NCBI GenBank assembly: GCA_963753905.1
Contig: CAVWDZ010000001.1
Span: 1,612,001 to 1,676,000 of the forward strand
Source: Bog-756 sp963753905
GTDB lineage: Bacteria > Actinomycetota > Acidimicrobiia > Acidimicrobiales > RAAP-2
DNA length: 64,000 nt
Reading direction: 5' to 3'
Shown here: piece after piece, positions 16,402-25,864 of the stretch
How positions within the stretch are numbered: the first letter of the stretch is position 1
Layout: the number at the start of each line of letters is the position of its first letter
Notes under the pieces: generated by a model
Database searches by the model: none
Told to the model about the DNA's origin: nothing
The model's input: only the letters and a program-made list of their open reading frames with translations
Program-made: the position numbers and the translations under genes

Positions 16402-17055
16402 TCACCCGAGCCCGGTCAGCCGCACGGCCGCGTGCACCTTGTGGCGGATGTTGACCGTGATGAGCACGGCGGTCAACGCCTCGATGGCGGCGGCCTGCGA
16501 CAGGCTCCCCGCGTCGATGCCACGCAGCCCCTCGATGCGGTCGACCAGGGCGACCGTGGCAGCCGTGGCTTCGGTGTGGTCCGAGCAGACCAGCACGTCG
16601 GCGTCCATCGGCGTGGTCAGGCGCTCCATCTCGGATGCGGGCAGGTGGTGGAAGGAGGCGGAGACCAGGGCTTCTGGGAGCACGGCCTGGAGGGTCGCGG
16701 CCATCGAGCCCCGTGGCGGCATCAGGGCCAGGAATTCCTTCCCCTCCTTGACCAGGGCGTTGACCATCGAGACGACCACCTTGCCCGAGAGCGCGGCGGC
16801 AAGGGGGGTGACCGTGGCGACGAGCCCCTCCCACGGGGTGCCCACGACGACCAACTCGGCGGACGCGGCCTCCTCGTTGGACGCCCCGCTGATCGCGAGG
16901 TCACGGTCGCGCCACGAATCGACGAGTCCGGAGGCCACCCCGGCGGCGCGCGCTGCGTCACGGGATCCGATCACGACCCCGTCACCGGCGGCGGCCAGGC
17001 GGACGGCCAGGCCGCGGCCCGCAGGACCGGTCCCTCCCAGGATTCCGATGCGCAC
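16402..17055 (-). CDS. fno: NADPH-dependent F420 reductase
   Basis: This 217-aa Rossmann protein interconverts NADPH and reduced coenzyme F420. The GTG start at 17053-17055 is preceded by AAGGGTAGG. The N-terminus VRIGILGGTGPAGRGLAVRLA is the F420:NADP oxidoreductase nucleotide loop, followed by VIGSRDAARA (NADP phosphate recognition). Further family segments are VVGTPWEGL, VSMVNAL and SASFHHLPA. It lies 19 bp before the MshC/CysS-like gene and is divergent from fabI across 61 bp. It could supply reduced F420 to the LLM enzyme at 34 kb. Confidence 0.9.
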   Translation of the reverse strand: MRIGILGGTGPAGRGLAVRLAAAGDGVVIGSRDAARAAGVASGLVDSWRDRDLAISGASNEEAASAELVVVGTPWEGLVATVTPLAAALSGKVVVSMVNALVKEGKEFLALMPPRGSMAATLQAVLPEALVSASFHHLPASEMERLTTPMDADVLVCSDHTEATAATVALVDRIEGLRGIDAGSLSQAAAIEALTAVLITVNIRHKVHAAVRLTGLG

Positions 17056-17116
17056 CGCCCTACCCTTGCACACCGCCCACGGGGCCCGGACCGGGGCCCG
17101 GCTACCCTGTGCGCGC

Positions 17117-17905
17117 ATGGGACTCCTCGAGGGAAAGCGCATCCTCGTCACCGGCGTGCTCACCGACGCGTCCCTGGCGTTCGCGGTGGCACGTTCGGCG
17201 CAGGAGGAGGGGGCCGAGGTGGTGCTGTCGGGTGCGGGGCGGGGGCTGTCCTTGACCAGGCGCACGGCCCGCAAGCTGCCCACCGAGGTCGACGTGCTCG
17301 AGATCGACGTGACCGAACCGGATCAGCTCGCGGGAGCCGGCGCCCGACTGGCCGAGCAGTGGGACCGGTTGGACGGCCTGCTGCACGCAATCGGCTTTGC
17401 GCCACCCGAATGCCTGGGCGGCGACATGTTCCAGGCCACCTGGGACGAGGTCCAGGTCGCGCTCCACGTGTCCACCTACTCGCTCAAGGCGCTGGTCGAG
17501 GTGTTCCGTCCGCTGCTGGCGGCAGCCGGAGCGGACGGCCGACCCGGGGCGTCGGTGGTCGGGTTGGACTTCGACGCCACGGTGGCCTGGCCCGCCTACG
17601 ACTGGATGGGCGTCTCGAAGGCCGCACTCGAATCGCTCTCCCGCTACCTGGCACGGGACCTCGGCCCCGAGCGGATCCGGGTCAACCTGGTGGCCGCAGG
17701 TCCGGTCAAGACGATGGCGGCCAAGTCGATCCCCGGCTTCTCGACCTTCGAGGAGACCTGGACCGACCGGGCACCACTCGGGTGGGACGTGCTCGACGGC
17801 GAGGTGGTGGCGCGGGCGTGCGTGGCGCTGTTCTCCGATCTCCTCCCCATGACCACCGGAGAGATCCTCCACGTCGACGGCGGCATGCATGCCGTGGGGG
17901 CCTGA
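17117..17905 (+). CDS. fabI: Enoyl-ACP reductase (FabI/InhA type)
   Basis: This 262-aa atypical SDR performs the last reductive step of fatty acid elongation (type II FAS). MGLLEGKRILVTGVLTDASLAFAVA is the FabI/InhA nucleotide-binding N-terminus. The catalytic Tyr-x6-Lys is YDWMGVSK, followed by RVNLVAAGPVKTMAAKSIPGF, the substrate loop. GEILHVDGGMHAVGA closes the fold. It is divergent from the F420 reductase gene and followed 11 bp later by a small SnoaL-like gene. Confidence 0.93.
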   Translation: MGLLEGKRILVTGVLTDASLAFAVARSAQEEGAEVVLSGAGRGLSLTRRTARKLPTEVDVLEIDVTEPDQLAGAGARLAEQWDRLDGLLHAIGFAPPECLGGDMFQATWDEVQVALHVSTYSLKALVEVFRPLLAAAGADGRPGASVVGLDFDATVAWPAYDWMGVSKAALESLSRYLARDLGPERIRVNLVAAGPVKTMAAKSIPGFSTFEETWTDRAPLGWDVLDGEVVARACVALFSDLLPMTTGEILHVDGGMHAVGA

Positions 17906-17916
17906 CGGTACCCGCC

Positions 17917-18372
17917 GTGACCGATGCCGGCACCGCCATCCACAACCTGCTCTTCCGGTATGCAGAGCTCATCGACAGCGGCGACTTCGACGGATTGGCC
18001 GATCTCCTCGGGGGCGCGGCCATCGGATCGGGTGAGACGGGGCCGACCCTCACCGGGCACGACGCGGTGCTGGACATGTTCACCGCGACCACCCGGCGGT
18101 ACCCCGACGGCACCCCGGGCACCAAGCACGTGACGACCAACGTCATCCTCGAGGTCGACGAGCGATCGGGCACCGCGGCGACCCGGTCCTACTGGACCGT
18201 GCTCCAGGCGGTGCCGGGTCTGCCACTCCAGCCGATCCTGGCCGGCCGGTACCACGACCGGTTCGCGTCCGAGGGCGGATCGTGGCACTTCACGGAGCGC
18301 CGGTACCTCATCGACCTCGTGGGCGACCTGAGCCACCACACGCTCGGACCGCTCCCGGCCACCGGGCCCTGA
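17917..18372 (+). CDS. SnoaL/NTF2-like small protein
   Basis: This 151-aa protein starts at a GTG 11 bp after fabI. IHNLLFRYAELIDSGDFDGLADLL and GHDAVLDMFTATTRR are the first helices of the SnoaL/NTF2-like cone fold, and YHDRFASEGGSWHFTERRYLIDLVGDL is the closing strand pair. Such proteins are dehydratases, isomerases or ligand binders. No catalytic dyad can be assigned and the substrate is unknown. It is probably co-transcribed with fabI and the SDR downstream. Confidence 0.8.
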   Translation: MTDAGTAIHNLLFRYAELIDSGDFDGLADLLGGAAIGSGETGPTLTGHDAVLDMFTATTRRYPDGTPGTKHVTTNVILEVDERSGTAATRSYWTVLQAVPGLPLQPILAGRYHDRFASEGGSWHFTERRYLIDLVGDLSHHTLGPLPATGP

Positions 18373-18484
18373 GCCCCGGCGAAGATCCCGTGTCGGCCTT
18401 GACCGGCCAGACCGCGCCCACCTACGTTCGGCTCCACCGCCGCCATCGCCGGATCGGGAGCGGGACGACCAAGGGGGAGCCTCG

Positions 18485-19234
18485 ATGGGACGATTGGAAC
18501 AGACCGTCTCGGTGGTGACGGGCGCTGCATCAGGCATCGGCGCTGCCTGTGCTGAGCGCCTCTCCGCCGAAGGGGCGATCGTCTCCACCATCGACGTCGC
18601 CCCGGGTGTCGACCATGTCCTCGACGTGCGGGACGAAGCCGCGGTGCGAGCCGCGTTCGACTCGGTGGTGGCCGAGCACGGCCGCTTGGATTCGGTTGTC
18701 CATGCCGCCGGCGTGGCCGGCGGGGGTCCGGTCCACCTGCTGGAGGCCGAGGAATGGGACCGGGTGATCGACGTCAACCTCAAGGGGACCTTCCTGGTCG
18801 ACAAGTACAGCTCGATGCACATGCTCGCCCAGGGCAGCGGCTCGATCGTCAACATCGCGAGCATCGAGGGGATCGAGGGAACCGAGGGCGGCAGTGCCTA
18901 CAACGCCTCCAAGGGGGGTGTGGTCATGCTGACCAAGTCGATGGCCATCGACTACGGCAGGCGCGGCATCCGGGTCAACTGCATCTGCCCGGGCGGCATC
19001 GACACCCCGCTGTTGCGGTCGATCACCGACTCGGACGGGCTCGACCTCTATCGCGAGCGGCTCCGGGAGGAGCACCTGCTCGGCCGCTTCGGCCGGCCCG
19101 AGGAGATCGCCGCGGCAGCCGCCTTCCTCGCCTCCGAGGACGCCTCCTTCGTGACAGGGCACGCCCTCGTGGTGGACGGTGGGTTCACCGCCGGGTTGCG
19201 GGTCGGGCTGCTCGAGCAGATCGGCCTCATGTGA
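18485..19234 (+). CDS. Short-chain dehydrogenase/reductase
   Basis: This 249-aa classical SDR shows TGAASGIGAA (cofactor loop), the catalytic serine region IVNIASIEG, the YNASK active-site Tyr-x3-Lys, and the PGG..TP loop. The cofactor is probably NAD(H), because IDVAPGVDHV places an acid after beta-2. The stop overlaps the next gene start (ATGTGA), so the SDR and the flavoprotein are coupled. This suggests two steps of one lipid or steroid-like catabolic route. Confidence 0.9.
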   Translation: MGRLEQTVSVVTGAASGIGAACAERLSAEGAIVSTIDVAPGVDHVLDVRDEAAVRAAFDSVVAEHGRLDSVVHAAGVAGGGPVHLLEAEEWDRVIDVNLKGTFLVDKYSSMHMLAQGSGSIVNIASIEGIEGTEGGSAYNASKGGVVMLTKSMAIDYGRRGIRVNCICPGGIDTPLLRSITDSDGLDLYRERLREEHLLGRFGRPEEIAAAAAFLASEDASFVTGHALVVDGGFTAGLRVGLLEQIGLM

Positions 19235-20412
19235 CCGCCCCGAGCCGGACCCTGACCGGTCCCGAGGCGGCCCGGACACTCCGCGAGGTGACCGCCTCGG
19301 AGTCGGCGGAATCCGAGCGCAATCGCACCCTCACCGCGCGCACCGTCGACGCCCTGTGGGAGAGCGGGCTCATGGCGTGGGCCAACCCCACCGCGGCAGG
19401 CGGAACCGAGCCGTCGTTCGAGGAGATGATCGAGACCTGGATCGAGCTGGCCTGGCAGGACGGGTCGCTCGGGTGGATCGGGATCGCCAACCTCCCCTCT
19501 GCCGCAAGCTGCGCCGCCTATCTCCCCGACGAGGGGTTTGCCGAGGTCTTCACCGCCCACGACAACCGGGTGACCGCCGGGGGGCAGTTCTTCCCCAACG
19601 GGCTCGGTGAACGCACCGCCGGCGGCTACCGGCTGACCGGGGCGTGGAACTTCGGTTCGGGCACCGGGCACTCGCCCTACGTGGCCGCCGGCTTCATCCC
19701 GACCGTGGACGGCCAGATGGTGGTCGGCGACGACGGCATCCCTCCGCTGCTGGTCGCCGTCCTCCCCCGCGAGGACGTCGTCTTCACCGACGGCTGGCAC
19801 GTGCAGGGGCTGAAGGGCACCGGCAGCTACGACTACAACGTGACCGACCGCTTCGTCCCCGAGGCGCGGACCTTCGAGCTGTTCACGCGGACCCCGATGC
19901 GCGGCGAGTCTGCCGCATTCCGGATGGGGCTGATCCCGATCACCGCGGCCGGGCACGCGTCGTGGGCGCTCGGAGTGTCCAAGAGCATGCTCGACGACGT
20001 CACCGAACTGGCCGCCACCAAGGTCCGGATGGGCGACGAGAGCGCCCTGGTCAACCGCCCCACCTTCCAGAAGGGACTCGCCCACCACCTGGCCATGTGG
20101 AAGGCGGCCCGGCTCCTGGTGCTGACCACGTTCGGCGAGGTCGAACAGACGGTCCTCGACGGTGGTGAGCTGACCCCACAGAGGCGCGCCGACCTGCGGG
20201 TGGCCGCCACCTATGCGACCGAGTGCGCCCGCGAGATCGGCCAGTGGGCCCACCTTGCCGCCGGTACCACCGCGATCCGCGAGGGCTCGCGGCTCGAACG
20301 TGCCTTCCGCGACCTCTACACGGGGACCCAGCACGTCTTCATCGGCGAGAAGACCTACATCGACGCGACGCGCATCCACCTCGGGCTCACCGAGGACCAG
20401 ATCGGGTTCTGA
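19231..20412 (+). CDS. Acyl-CoA dehydrogenase-fold flavoprotein (HsaA-like monooxygenase/dehydrogenase)
   Basis: The GTG at 19231 overlaps the SDR stop and gives 393 aa. LPSAASCAAYLPDEGFAEV, GGYRLTGAWNFGSGTGHSPYVAAGFI and GLKGTGSYDY are the middle-domain features shared by acyl-CoA dehydrogenases and by the flavin hydroxylase HsaA. The usual acyl-CoA dehydrogenase catalytic Glu signature is not apparent, and the C-terminal half resembles the type 2 acyl-CoA-dehydrogenase-like domain. It is more likely a flavin-dependent hydroxylase that depends on a separate reductase. No reductase gene is adjacent. Confidence 0.82.
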   Translation: MTAPSRTLTGPEAARTLREVTASESAESERNRTLTARTVDALWESGLMAWANPTAAGGTEPSFEEMIETWIELAWQDGSLGWIGIANLPSAASCAAYLPDEGFAEVFTAHDNRVTAGGQFFPNGLGERTAGGYRLTGAWNFGSGTGHSPYVAAGFIPTVDGQMVVGDDGIPPLLVAVLPREDVVFTDGWHVQGLKGTGSYDYNVTDRFVPEARTFELFTRTPMRGESAAFRMGLIPITAAGHASWALGVSKSMLDDVTELAATKVRMGDESALVNRPTFQKGLAHHLAMWKAARLLVLTTFGEVEQTVLDGGELTPQRRADLRVAATYATECAREIGQWAHLAAGTTAIREGSRLERAFRDLYTGTQHVFIGEKTYIDATRIHLGLTEDQIGF

Positions 20413-20434
20413 AACGCGGACCCCTGCAGGGGCG

Positions 20435-21868
20435 TCAGAGCTGCAGCGACTTGACCTCGAGGAACTCCTCGAGACCGAACGCGCCGAACTCCCTGCCGTT
20501 GCCCGACTGCTTGTACCCCCCGAACGGGGCCATCGGATTGAAGCTGCCCCCGTTGACCTCTACCTGCCCGGTGCGCAGCCGGCGGGCCACGGCCTTCGCC
20601 CGGTCGGGGTCGCCCGACCACACGCCTCCCGCCAGGCCGTAGTCGGTCCCGTTGGCGATCTCGATCGCCTCCTCCTCCGTGTCGTAGGGCATGATCACGA
20701 GGACCGGACCGAAGATCTCCTCTCGCGCGATGACCATGTCGGGTGTGACCGAGGAGAAGACGGTCGGGCGGACGAAGAAACCGGTCTCGAGCCCTTCGGG
20801 GGCTTCCGCCCCGCCGGTCACCAAGGTCGCCCCCTCGCCGATGCCCTTGTCGATGTAGCCGCGCACCCGGTCGCGTTGGGTGGCGGACACCAGCGGGCCG
20901 AGCCGGGTCCCCTCGGCGAACGGGTCCCCGGTGGTGAAGGTCTCGGCCGCGCTCCGGGCCAGTTCCTCCGCCTCGGCCAACCGGTCGCGCGGCACGAGCA
21001 TCCGGGTCAGCGCGCTGCAGGTCTGGCCCGAGTTGAAGTAGCACTTGCCCACCCCGTCGGTCACCGCCGCGGCCAGATCGGCGTCGGACAGGATCACGTT
21101 GGCCGACTTTCCGCCGAGCTCGAGGGCCACCCGCTTGACCGTGGCTGCGGCCACCTCGGACACCCGCTTGCCGGCACGGGTGGACCCGGTGAACGAGACC
21201 ATGTCCACGCCCGGGTGGGCGGCGATGGCCTCGCCGACCACCGGGCCGCTTCCGGATACCAGGTTGAACACTCCGGCGGGGGCACCGACCTCGTCGAAGA
21301 TCTCTGCGAGGACGAAGGCGTTGAGGGGTGCGACCTCACTCGGCTTGAGCACCACGGTGCAGCCTGCGGCGAGGGCAGGGGCCACCTTGGCCGCGATCTG
21401 GTGGAGCGGGTAGTTCCACGGGGTGATGCAGCCGACCACCCCGATCGGTTCGCGCACGACGAGCGAGTTGCCGATGGTCTGTTCCCAGGTGAAGTCTCCG
21501 GCGACCTGGGCCGCGGTGCGGAACGAATTGAGCGGCAGGCCGACTTGGACGAGTTGAGAGAACAACCGCGGCATGCCCACCTCGTGGGTGATGAGGTCGG
21601 CGAGGGCGTCGGTCCGCTCGGCCAGCGCCTCGCCCACAGCGGTCAGCACCGCGGTCCTGTCGGCGACCGGGGTGGCCGACCACGAGGGGAAGGCGGCCCG
21701 CGCCGCCGCCACCGCACGGTCGACGTCGGCGACCGACCCCTCCGGGACGGTCCCGATGACCTCCTCGGTGGTCGAGTCGATGACCGTGATGGTGCCCGAC
21801 ACCGAGGACGGGACCCACTCCCCCCCGATGTACAGCCTGTCCCGGACGACGGTCTCGAACGGTTCCAT
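20435..21868 (-). CDS. NAD(P)-dependent aldehyde dehydrogenase
   Basis: This 477-aa ALDH-superfamily enzyme oxidises an aldehyde to an acid. The start at 21868 has GGGGAGG seven bases upstream. Motifs seen are TPWNYPLHQIAAKVAPALAAG (Asn-containing NAD site), FTGSTRAGKRV, the general base in LELGGKSAN, the nucleophile in NSGQTCSALTRM and EEIFGPVL. It is convergent with the flavoprotein gene and divergent from the TetR gene, so TetR may control it. Substrate unknown. Confidence 0.94.
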   Translation of the reverse strand: MEPFETVVRDRLYIGGEWVPSSVSGTITVIDSTTEEVIGTVPEGSVADVDRAVAAARAAFPSWSATPVADRTAVLTAVGEALAERTDALADLITHEVGMPRLFSQLVQVGLPLNSFRTAAQVAGDFTWEQTIGNSLVVREPIGVVGCITPWNYPLHQIAAKVAPALAAGCTVVLKPSEVAPLNAFVLAEIFDEVGAPAGVFNLVSGSGPVVGEAIAAHPGVDMVSFTGSTRAGKRVSEVAAATVKRVALELGGKSANVILSDADLAAAVTDGVGKCYFNSGQTCSALTRMLVPRDRLAEAEELARSAAETFTTGDPFAEGTRLGPLVSATQRDRVRGYIDKGIGEGATLVTGGAEAPEGLETGFFVRPTVFSSVTPDMVIAREEIFGPVLVIMPYDTEEEAIEIANGTDYGLAGGVWSGDPDRAKAVARRLRTGQVEVNGGSFNPMAPFGGYKQSGNGREFGAFGLEEFLEVKSLQL

Positions 21869-22057
21869 GATCCTCCCCTTGTCCTGTGATCTGGGACGCC
21901 TGTCCTCTGGAGTCGGACTCCGTCCACCGATGCGCCCACTGTAGGGCCGCGCCCCCGCGCCGGCATCCCCGGCCTCTTGCGTAACGCTTCCGATATATAG
22001 TGTCGCGAGCAGCGGGTCGCCGGATGACCGGACCGGCCCCAGGAGCGACGGGGGAAC

Positions 22058-22744
22058 GTGCCCAAGACGCAGCAGGAGCGCAAGGCGGAGACCCGTGCAC
22101 GGCTGCTGGCGGCAGCCGCCGACCTCTTCGCCGCCCAGGGCATCGACGCGGTGTCCGTCGACGCAGTCGGCGAAGCGGCGGGCCGGACCTCGGGCGCGGT
22201 CTACGCGCATTTCGGCTCGAAACAAGGGCTCCTGCTGGCCCTCCTCGACGCCCGGAGGGACTCGCTGCTCACCGTGCTGCTGGCGGAGGTTGCGGTCAGC
22301 GATTCGCCGGTCGACCAACTGGCCGCCGTCTGGACCAACCTCGCCGACGCGACCGGCGGGGAGACCGCCGCCTGGTCGCTGCTCGAGCACGAGCTGTGGC
22401 TCCGAGCTGCACGCGATCCGGAGGTGGCAGAGGTGCTCCGCGTACGCAATGCCGAGGCCCTGCAGTACAGCGCCCGCCAGCTGGAGGGCTGGACCGCCGC
22501 GGTCGGTGCCCATCCCTCGACGACACCGACCGACCTGGCCGTACTGGTCAAGGCACTTCTCGCCGGGTTGGCCGTCCAACGGCGCCTCGACCCGGACTCG
22601 GTCCCCGACGCGCTCGCGCTCCGGGGCCTCGCCGCGCTCGTCGGCCTGACCCTCGACGGTGAGCCGGGGTCTGCGGCAGGCCGATCGTCACACTCGATCC
22701 CGTCCCCCACCACACCGACTGAGGAGCCCGCCAATGCACACTGA
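22058..22744 (+). CDS. TetR-family transcriptional regulator
   Basis: This 228-aa protein starts at a GTG. The N-terminal HTH reads TRARLLAAAADLFAAQGIDAVSVDAVGEAAGRTSGAVYAHFGSKQGLLLALL, a textbook TetR fold. The C-terminal ligand domain is not diagnostic. Its 3' end overlaps the nitronate monooxygenase gene by 11 bp. A small odd dyad, GCGT-A-ACGC (21980-21988), lies in the spacer shared with the divergent aldehyde dehydrogenase and could be its operator (weak). Confidence 0.9.
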   Translation: MPKTQQERKAETRARLLAAAADLFAAQGIDAVSVDAVGEAAGRTSGAVYAHFGSKQGLLLALLDARRDSLLTVLLAEVAVSDSPVDQLAAVWTNLADATGGETAAWSLLEHELWLRAARDPEVAEVLRVRNAEALQYSARQLEGWTAAVGAHPSTTPTDLAVLVKALLAGLAVQRRLDPDSVPDALALRGLAALVGLTLDGEPGSAAGRSSHSIPSPTTPTEEPANAH

Positions 22745-23855
22745 GATCTGCGACACACTCGGCATCGAATTCCCGATCTTCGCCTTCACCCACTGCCGCG
22801 ACGTGGTCGCCGCGGTCACCAACGCAGGAGGGATCGGGGTCCTCGGCGCCATCGGCTTCACCCCCGACCAGCTCGAGGTCGAGTTGACCTGGATCGACGA
22901 GCACGTCGGCGACAAGCCCTACGGGGTCGACATCGTGATCCCGGCCAAGTACGAGGGAATGGACGAGATGGACCCCGACAAGCTCGAGGCCCAGATCCGT
23001 GGCCTGGTGCCGCCGCAGCACAAGGAGTTCGCCCTCAAGATCCTCGCCGACCACGGCGTTCCCGAGATCCCCGAAAGCGAACGGACCTCCAACGGCATGA
23101 TCGGCTGGACCGCCGCCCACGCCGCCGGCCTCCTCACGGTGGCCCTGCGCCATCCGAACGTCAAGCTCATCGCCAACGCGCTGGGCACTCCCCCGCCGGA
23201 CGTCGTCGAGCGGGTCCAGGGCGCCGGCCTGTTGATCGGAGCGTTGGCCGGATCGGTCAAGCACGCCCTCAACCACAAGGCCGCCGGCCTCGACTTCATC
23301 ATCTGCCAGGGCTCCGAAGGAGGCGGCCACACCGGCGACGTGGGCAGCATCGTGCTCTGGCCCGAGGTGGTCGACGCGGTGGCACCGATCCCGGTGCTCG
23401 CCGCGGGGGGGGTCGGCAGCGGCCGGCAGATGGCGGCTGCTCTCGCACTCGGCGCCCAAGGGGTGTGGTCGGGCACCCTCTGGCTCACCGTCGAGGAGGC
23501 CGACATCCCACCCCGGCAGATGGAGACCTACCTTGCCGCCACCAGCCGGGACACGGTCCGGTCCCGTTCCTTCACCGGGAAGCCCTGCCGCATGCTGCGC
23601 AACGACTGGACCGAGGCCTGGGAGGCCGAGGACAGCCCGGATCCGCTCCCGATGCCGCTCCAGATGATGGTGGCCATCGAGGCGGTCTCCCGCGGGCACC
23701 GCTACCCGGAACAAGCCAAGGACGTGAATTTCAACCCGTGCGGACAGGTCATCGGCCGGGCCACCACCGTGCGCAAGGCCAAGGACGTGGTCTTCTCGAT
23801 GGTCGAGGAATTCATCGAGGCGACCGAGCACCTCCAGTCCGAGCTCACCGTCTGA
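22734..23855 (+). CDS. Nitronate monooxygenase / 2-nitropropane dioxygenase-family flavoprotein
   Basis: This 373-aa FMN TIM-barrel protein starts at an ATG with GAGGAG eight bases before it. NAGGIGVLGA, GLDFIICQGSEGGGHTGDVG and IPVLAAGGVGSGRQMAAALALGAQGVWSGT are the flavin-binding segments of the NMO family. The GGGHTG motif carries the His used as base in class I enzymes. Translation is coupled to the TetR gene. It could act on a nitronate or be a related enoyl-reductase-like flavoenzyme. Confidence 0.88.
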   Translation: MHTEICDTLGIEFPIFAFTHCRDVVAAVTNAGGIGVLGAIGFTPDQLEVELTWIDEHVGDKPYGVDIVIPAKYEGMDEMDPDKLEAQIRGLVPPQHKEFALKILADHGVPEIPESERTSNGMIGWTAAHAAGLLTVALRHPNVKLIANALGTPPPDVVERVQGAGLLIGALAGSVKHALNHKAAGLDFIICQGSEGGGHTGDVGSIVLWPEVVDAVAPIPVLAAGGVGSGRQMAAALALGAQGVWSGTLWLTVEEADIPPRQMETYLAATSRDTVRSRSFTGKPCRMLRNDWTEAWEAEDSPDPLPMPLQMMVAIEAVSRGHRYPEQAKDVNFNPCGQVIGRATTVRKAKDVVFSMVEEFIEATEHLQSELTV

Positions 23856-23901
23856 AGGAGACCGCGCTCCACCCGACAGCTGGGATTCGATGAACGTCCG
23901 G

Positions 23902-23949
23902 TTACCGTCGGCGGAATTCATTACCGTTGCCTGAGTTTTGGGTTACCGT
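23902..23949. promoter_or_regulatory. Three direct repeats of TTACCGT before the ABC transporter operon
   Basis: TTACCGT occurs at 23902-23908, 23921-23927 and 23943-23949, spaced 19 and 22 bp start to start, that is, about two helical turns each. The cluster lies 60-110 bp before the start of the substrate-binding protein. Same-face spacing suggests cooperative binding by a regulator. No protein can be assigned. Confidence 0.4.
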
Positions 23950-24010
23950 TCCGTGACGTCGCCCCACAAAGGGCGGCTTGCCGCGGTGCGGCCGGACGAT
24001 GGGAGCGTCA

Positions 24011-25774
24011 ATGGGACCAAGCAGACGATGTGCCGTGGCGGCGGCTCTGGTGGGAGCCGCTGCGATATTGCTGGCGGCCTGCAGCAGCGGCGGCAGCTCG
24101 ACCTCCACCTCGACGGCGAGCGCCAGTGCGGTCAAGTCCGGCGGGACCATGACGATGGCCCTCGACGAGAACCTGGCCGGGTTCAACATCAACACCTCGG
24201 CGGCCAATGAGTTCGTACTCCAGGAAATCCTCGACACCGTCTGGCCCCAGCCCTACATCATCAGCGCCGCCCTCAAACCGGTCCTGAACACCGACCTGAT
24301 CACCAGCGTCTCGGTCAGCACGAACCCCCAGACCATCACGTACAACATCAATCCGAAGGCGGTCTGGCAGGACGGCACGCCCATCAACGCTGACGACTTC
24401 ATCTACAACTGGCAGGCCCAGAGCGGAAATACGATGTACACCGACATCGGCGGCCAGCCCTACGACACCGCGTCGTCCGCCGGCTACAGCCAGATCGCCT
24501 CGGTCACCGGATCGAACCCTCCCGACGGCGCTGCCTGCGACGCAGGCTCGGCAGCCGACAACAACGCCGGACTCTGCCCCAACGGCAAGACGGTCACGGT
24601 CAAGTTCTCGACCCCCTACGCAGACTGGCAGGGGCTCTTCATCAACCTGGTCCCGGCACACATCTCCCGCACGGTTGGCTGGAACACCGGGTTCAGCGGT
24701 CCGACCCAGACCATCTCGGGCAGCTGGTACGAGATCCAGAGCTACAACAACAACCAGTCGGTCGTCCTGGTCCGCAACCCGAAGTACTGGGGAACGCCGG
24801 GCAAGCTGGACAAGATCGTCTTCCAGTTCTTCTCGGACGACACCCAGGAGGTGCCCGCCCTCCAGAACAACGAGGTCCAGGTCATCAATCCGGCCACCGT
24901 GAGCACGTCGATCGTCCAGAGCGCCGCCCAGGTGCCCAACACCACCCGGGTGACCGCGCCAGGGCTCGAATTCGAACACCTCGACTTCAACGAGGCCGAT
25001 CCGTATCTGGCCAAGCTCCAGGTACGCCAGGCCATCGCCTACGGGACCAACCGGCCGCAGATCATCTCCCACACGGTCGGAGAGGTCTACCCCCAGACCG
25101 TTCCGCTGGGTGACCGGATGTTCGTGGCCTCGCAGGCGCAGTACGTGAACAACGGCACCGCGTACGATACGGTCAACACCGGAAAGGCCGAGTCCCTCCT
25201 GAGCGGGCTCGGGTTCAAGAAGAGCTCCGATGGCTACTTCCAGCCCAACTACGGGCCCCAGAAGGGACAGGATCTCACCTTCACCATCCAGTCCACCTCG
25301 GGCAACTCCGTCCGGGCCCAGACCGAGCAGCTCTTCCAGGCGGACATGAAGGCCATCGGCATCAAGATCAACATCCAGAACTACGACGCCAACACCTTCT
25401 TCGGGACCAACCTCCCGCAAGGCAGCTACCAGATCGCCGAGTTCGCCTGGGTCTCCACACCGTTCGTCTCCCAGAACCAGTCCATCTACTGCTCGTACAC
25501 CAACGCCGCATCCTGCGGGCAGAACTGGGTTCACTACGCCAATTCCGAGGTCGACAAGCTGCTGGCGGCAGGGTCCTCGGCAACCTCGTCGAGCCAGGAG
25601 GCCAGCGACTTCAACCAGGCCGACCGGCTGCTCTGGGACGACATGGTCACCCTGCCGCTGTACCAGAAACCGCAGTACTTCGCGTGGAACAACACGTACG
25701 GGAACCTCATCCCCAACGTGTCCAACGTCGGCATCCCGTGGAACGGAAACCTGTGGGGCATCAAGGCCTCCTAG
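24011..25774 (+). CDS. ABC transporter substrate-binding lipoprotein, family 5 (peptide/nickel/opine type)
   Basis: This 587-aa lipoprotein has a Lys/Arg n-region, a hydrophobic core and a lipobox ending LLAAC, followed by a Ser/Thr/Ala linker. The mature part is a DppA/OppA-like family 5 binding protein: GGTMTMALDENLAGFNIN, AVWQDGTPINADDFIYNW, and YAFGTNRPQI-like LQVRQAIAYGTNRPQI. The ATG at 24011 is preceded by GGGAG; an in-frame ATG at 23999 is an alternative. It is the first gene of a complete five-gene importer (SBP, two permeases, two ATPases). Peptides are the commonest ligand for the family, but the actual one is unknown. Confidence 0.93.
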   Translation: MGPSRRCAVAAALVGAAAILLAACSSGGSSTSTSTASASAVKSGGTMTMALDENLAGFNINTSAANEFVLQEILDTVWPQPYIISAALKPVLNTDLITSVSVSTNPQTITYNINPKAVWQDGTPINADDFIYNWQAQSGNTMYTDIGGQPYDTASSAGYSQIASVTGSNPPDGAACDAGSAADNNAGLCPNGKTVTVKFSTPYADWQGLFINLVPAHISRTVGWNTGFSGPTQTISGSWYEIQSYNNNQSVVLVRNPKYWGTPGKLDKIVFQFFSDDTQEVPALQNNEVQVINPATVSTSIVQSAAQVPNTTRVTAPGLEFEHLDFNEADPYLAKLQVRQAIAYGTNRPQIISHTVGEVYPQTVPLGDRMFVASQAQYVNNGTAYDTVNTGKAESLLSGLGFKKSSDGYFQPNYGPQKGQDLTFTIQSTSGNSVRAQTEQLFQADMKAIGIKINIQNYDANTFFGTNLPQGSYQIAEFAWVSTPFVSQNQSIYCSYTNAASCGQNWVHYANSEVDKLLAAGSSATSSSQEASDFNQADRLLWDDMVTLPLYQKPQYFAWNNTYGNLIPNVSNVGIPWNGNLWGIKAS

Positions 25775-25864
25775 GTCTGGACCGTCCGTGACCGGCAGGA
25801 CGGGGAGAGGGACGCAGCCCGTTCCCCGTCCTGCGCACGGTGACCGACGACCGAACCCCGATCC

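Noticed and set aside
21977..22001. Sigma-type promoter TTGCGT ... TATATA before the TetR gene
   Set aside because: Spacing between the two hexamers is only 11-13 bp, too short for a standard promoter; kept only as a weak operator note.
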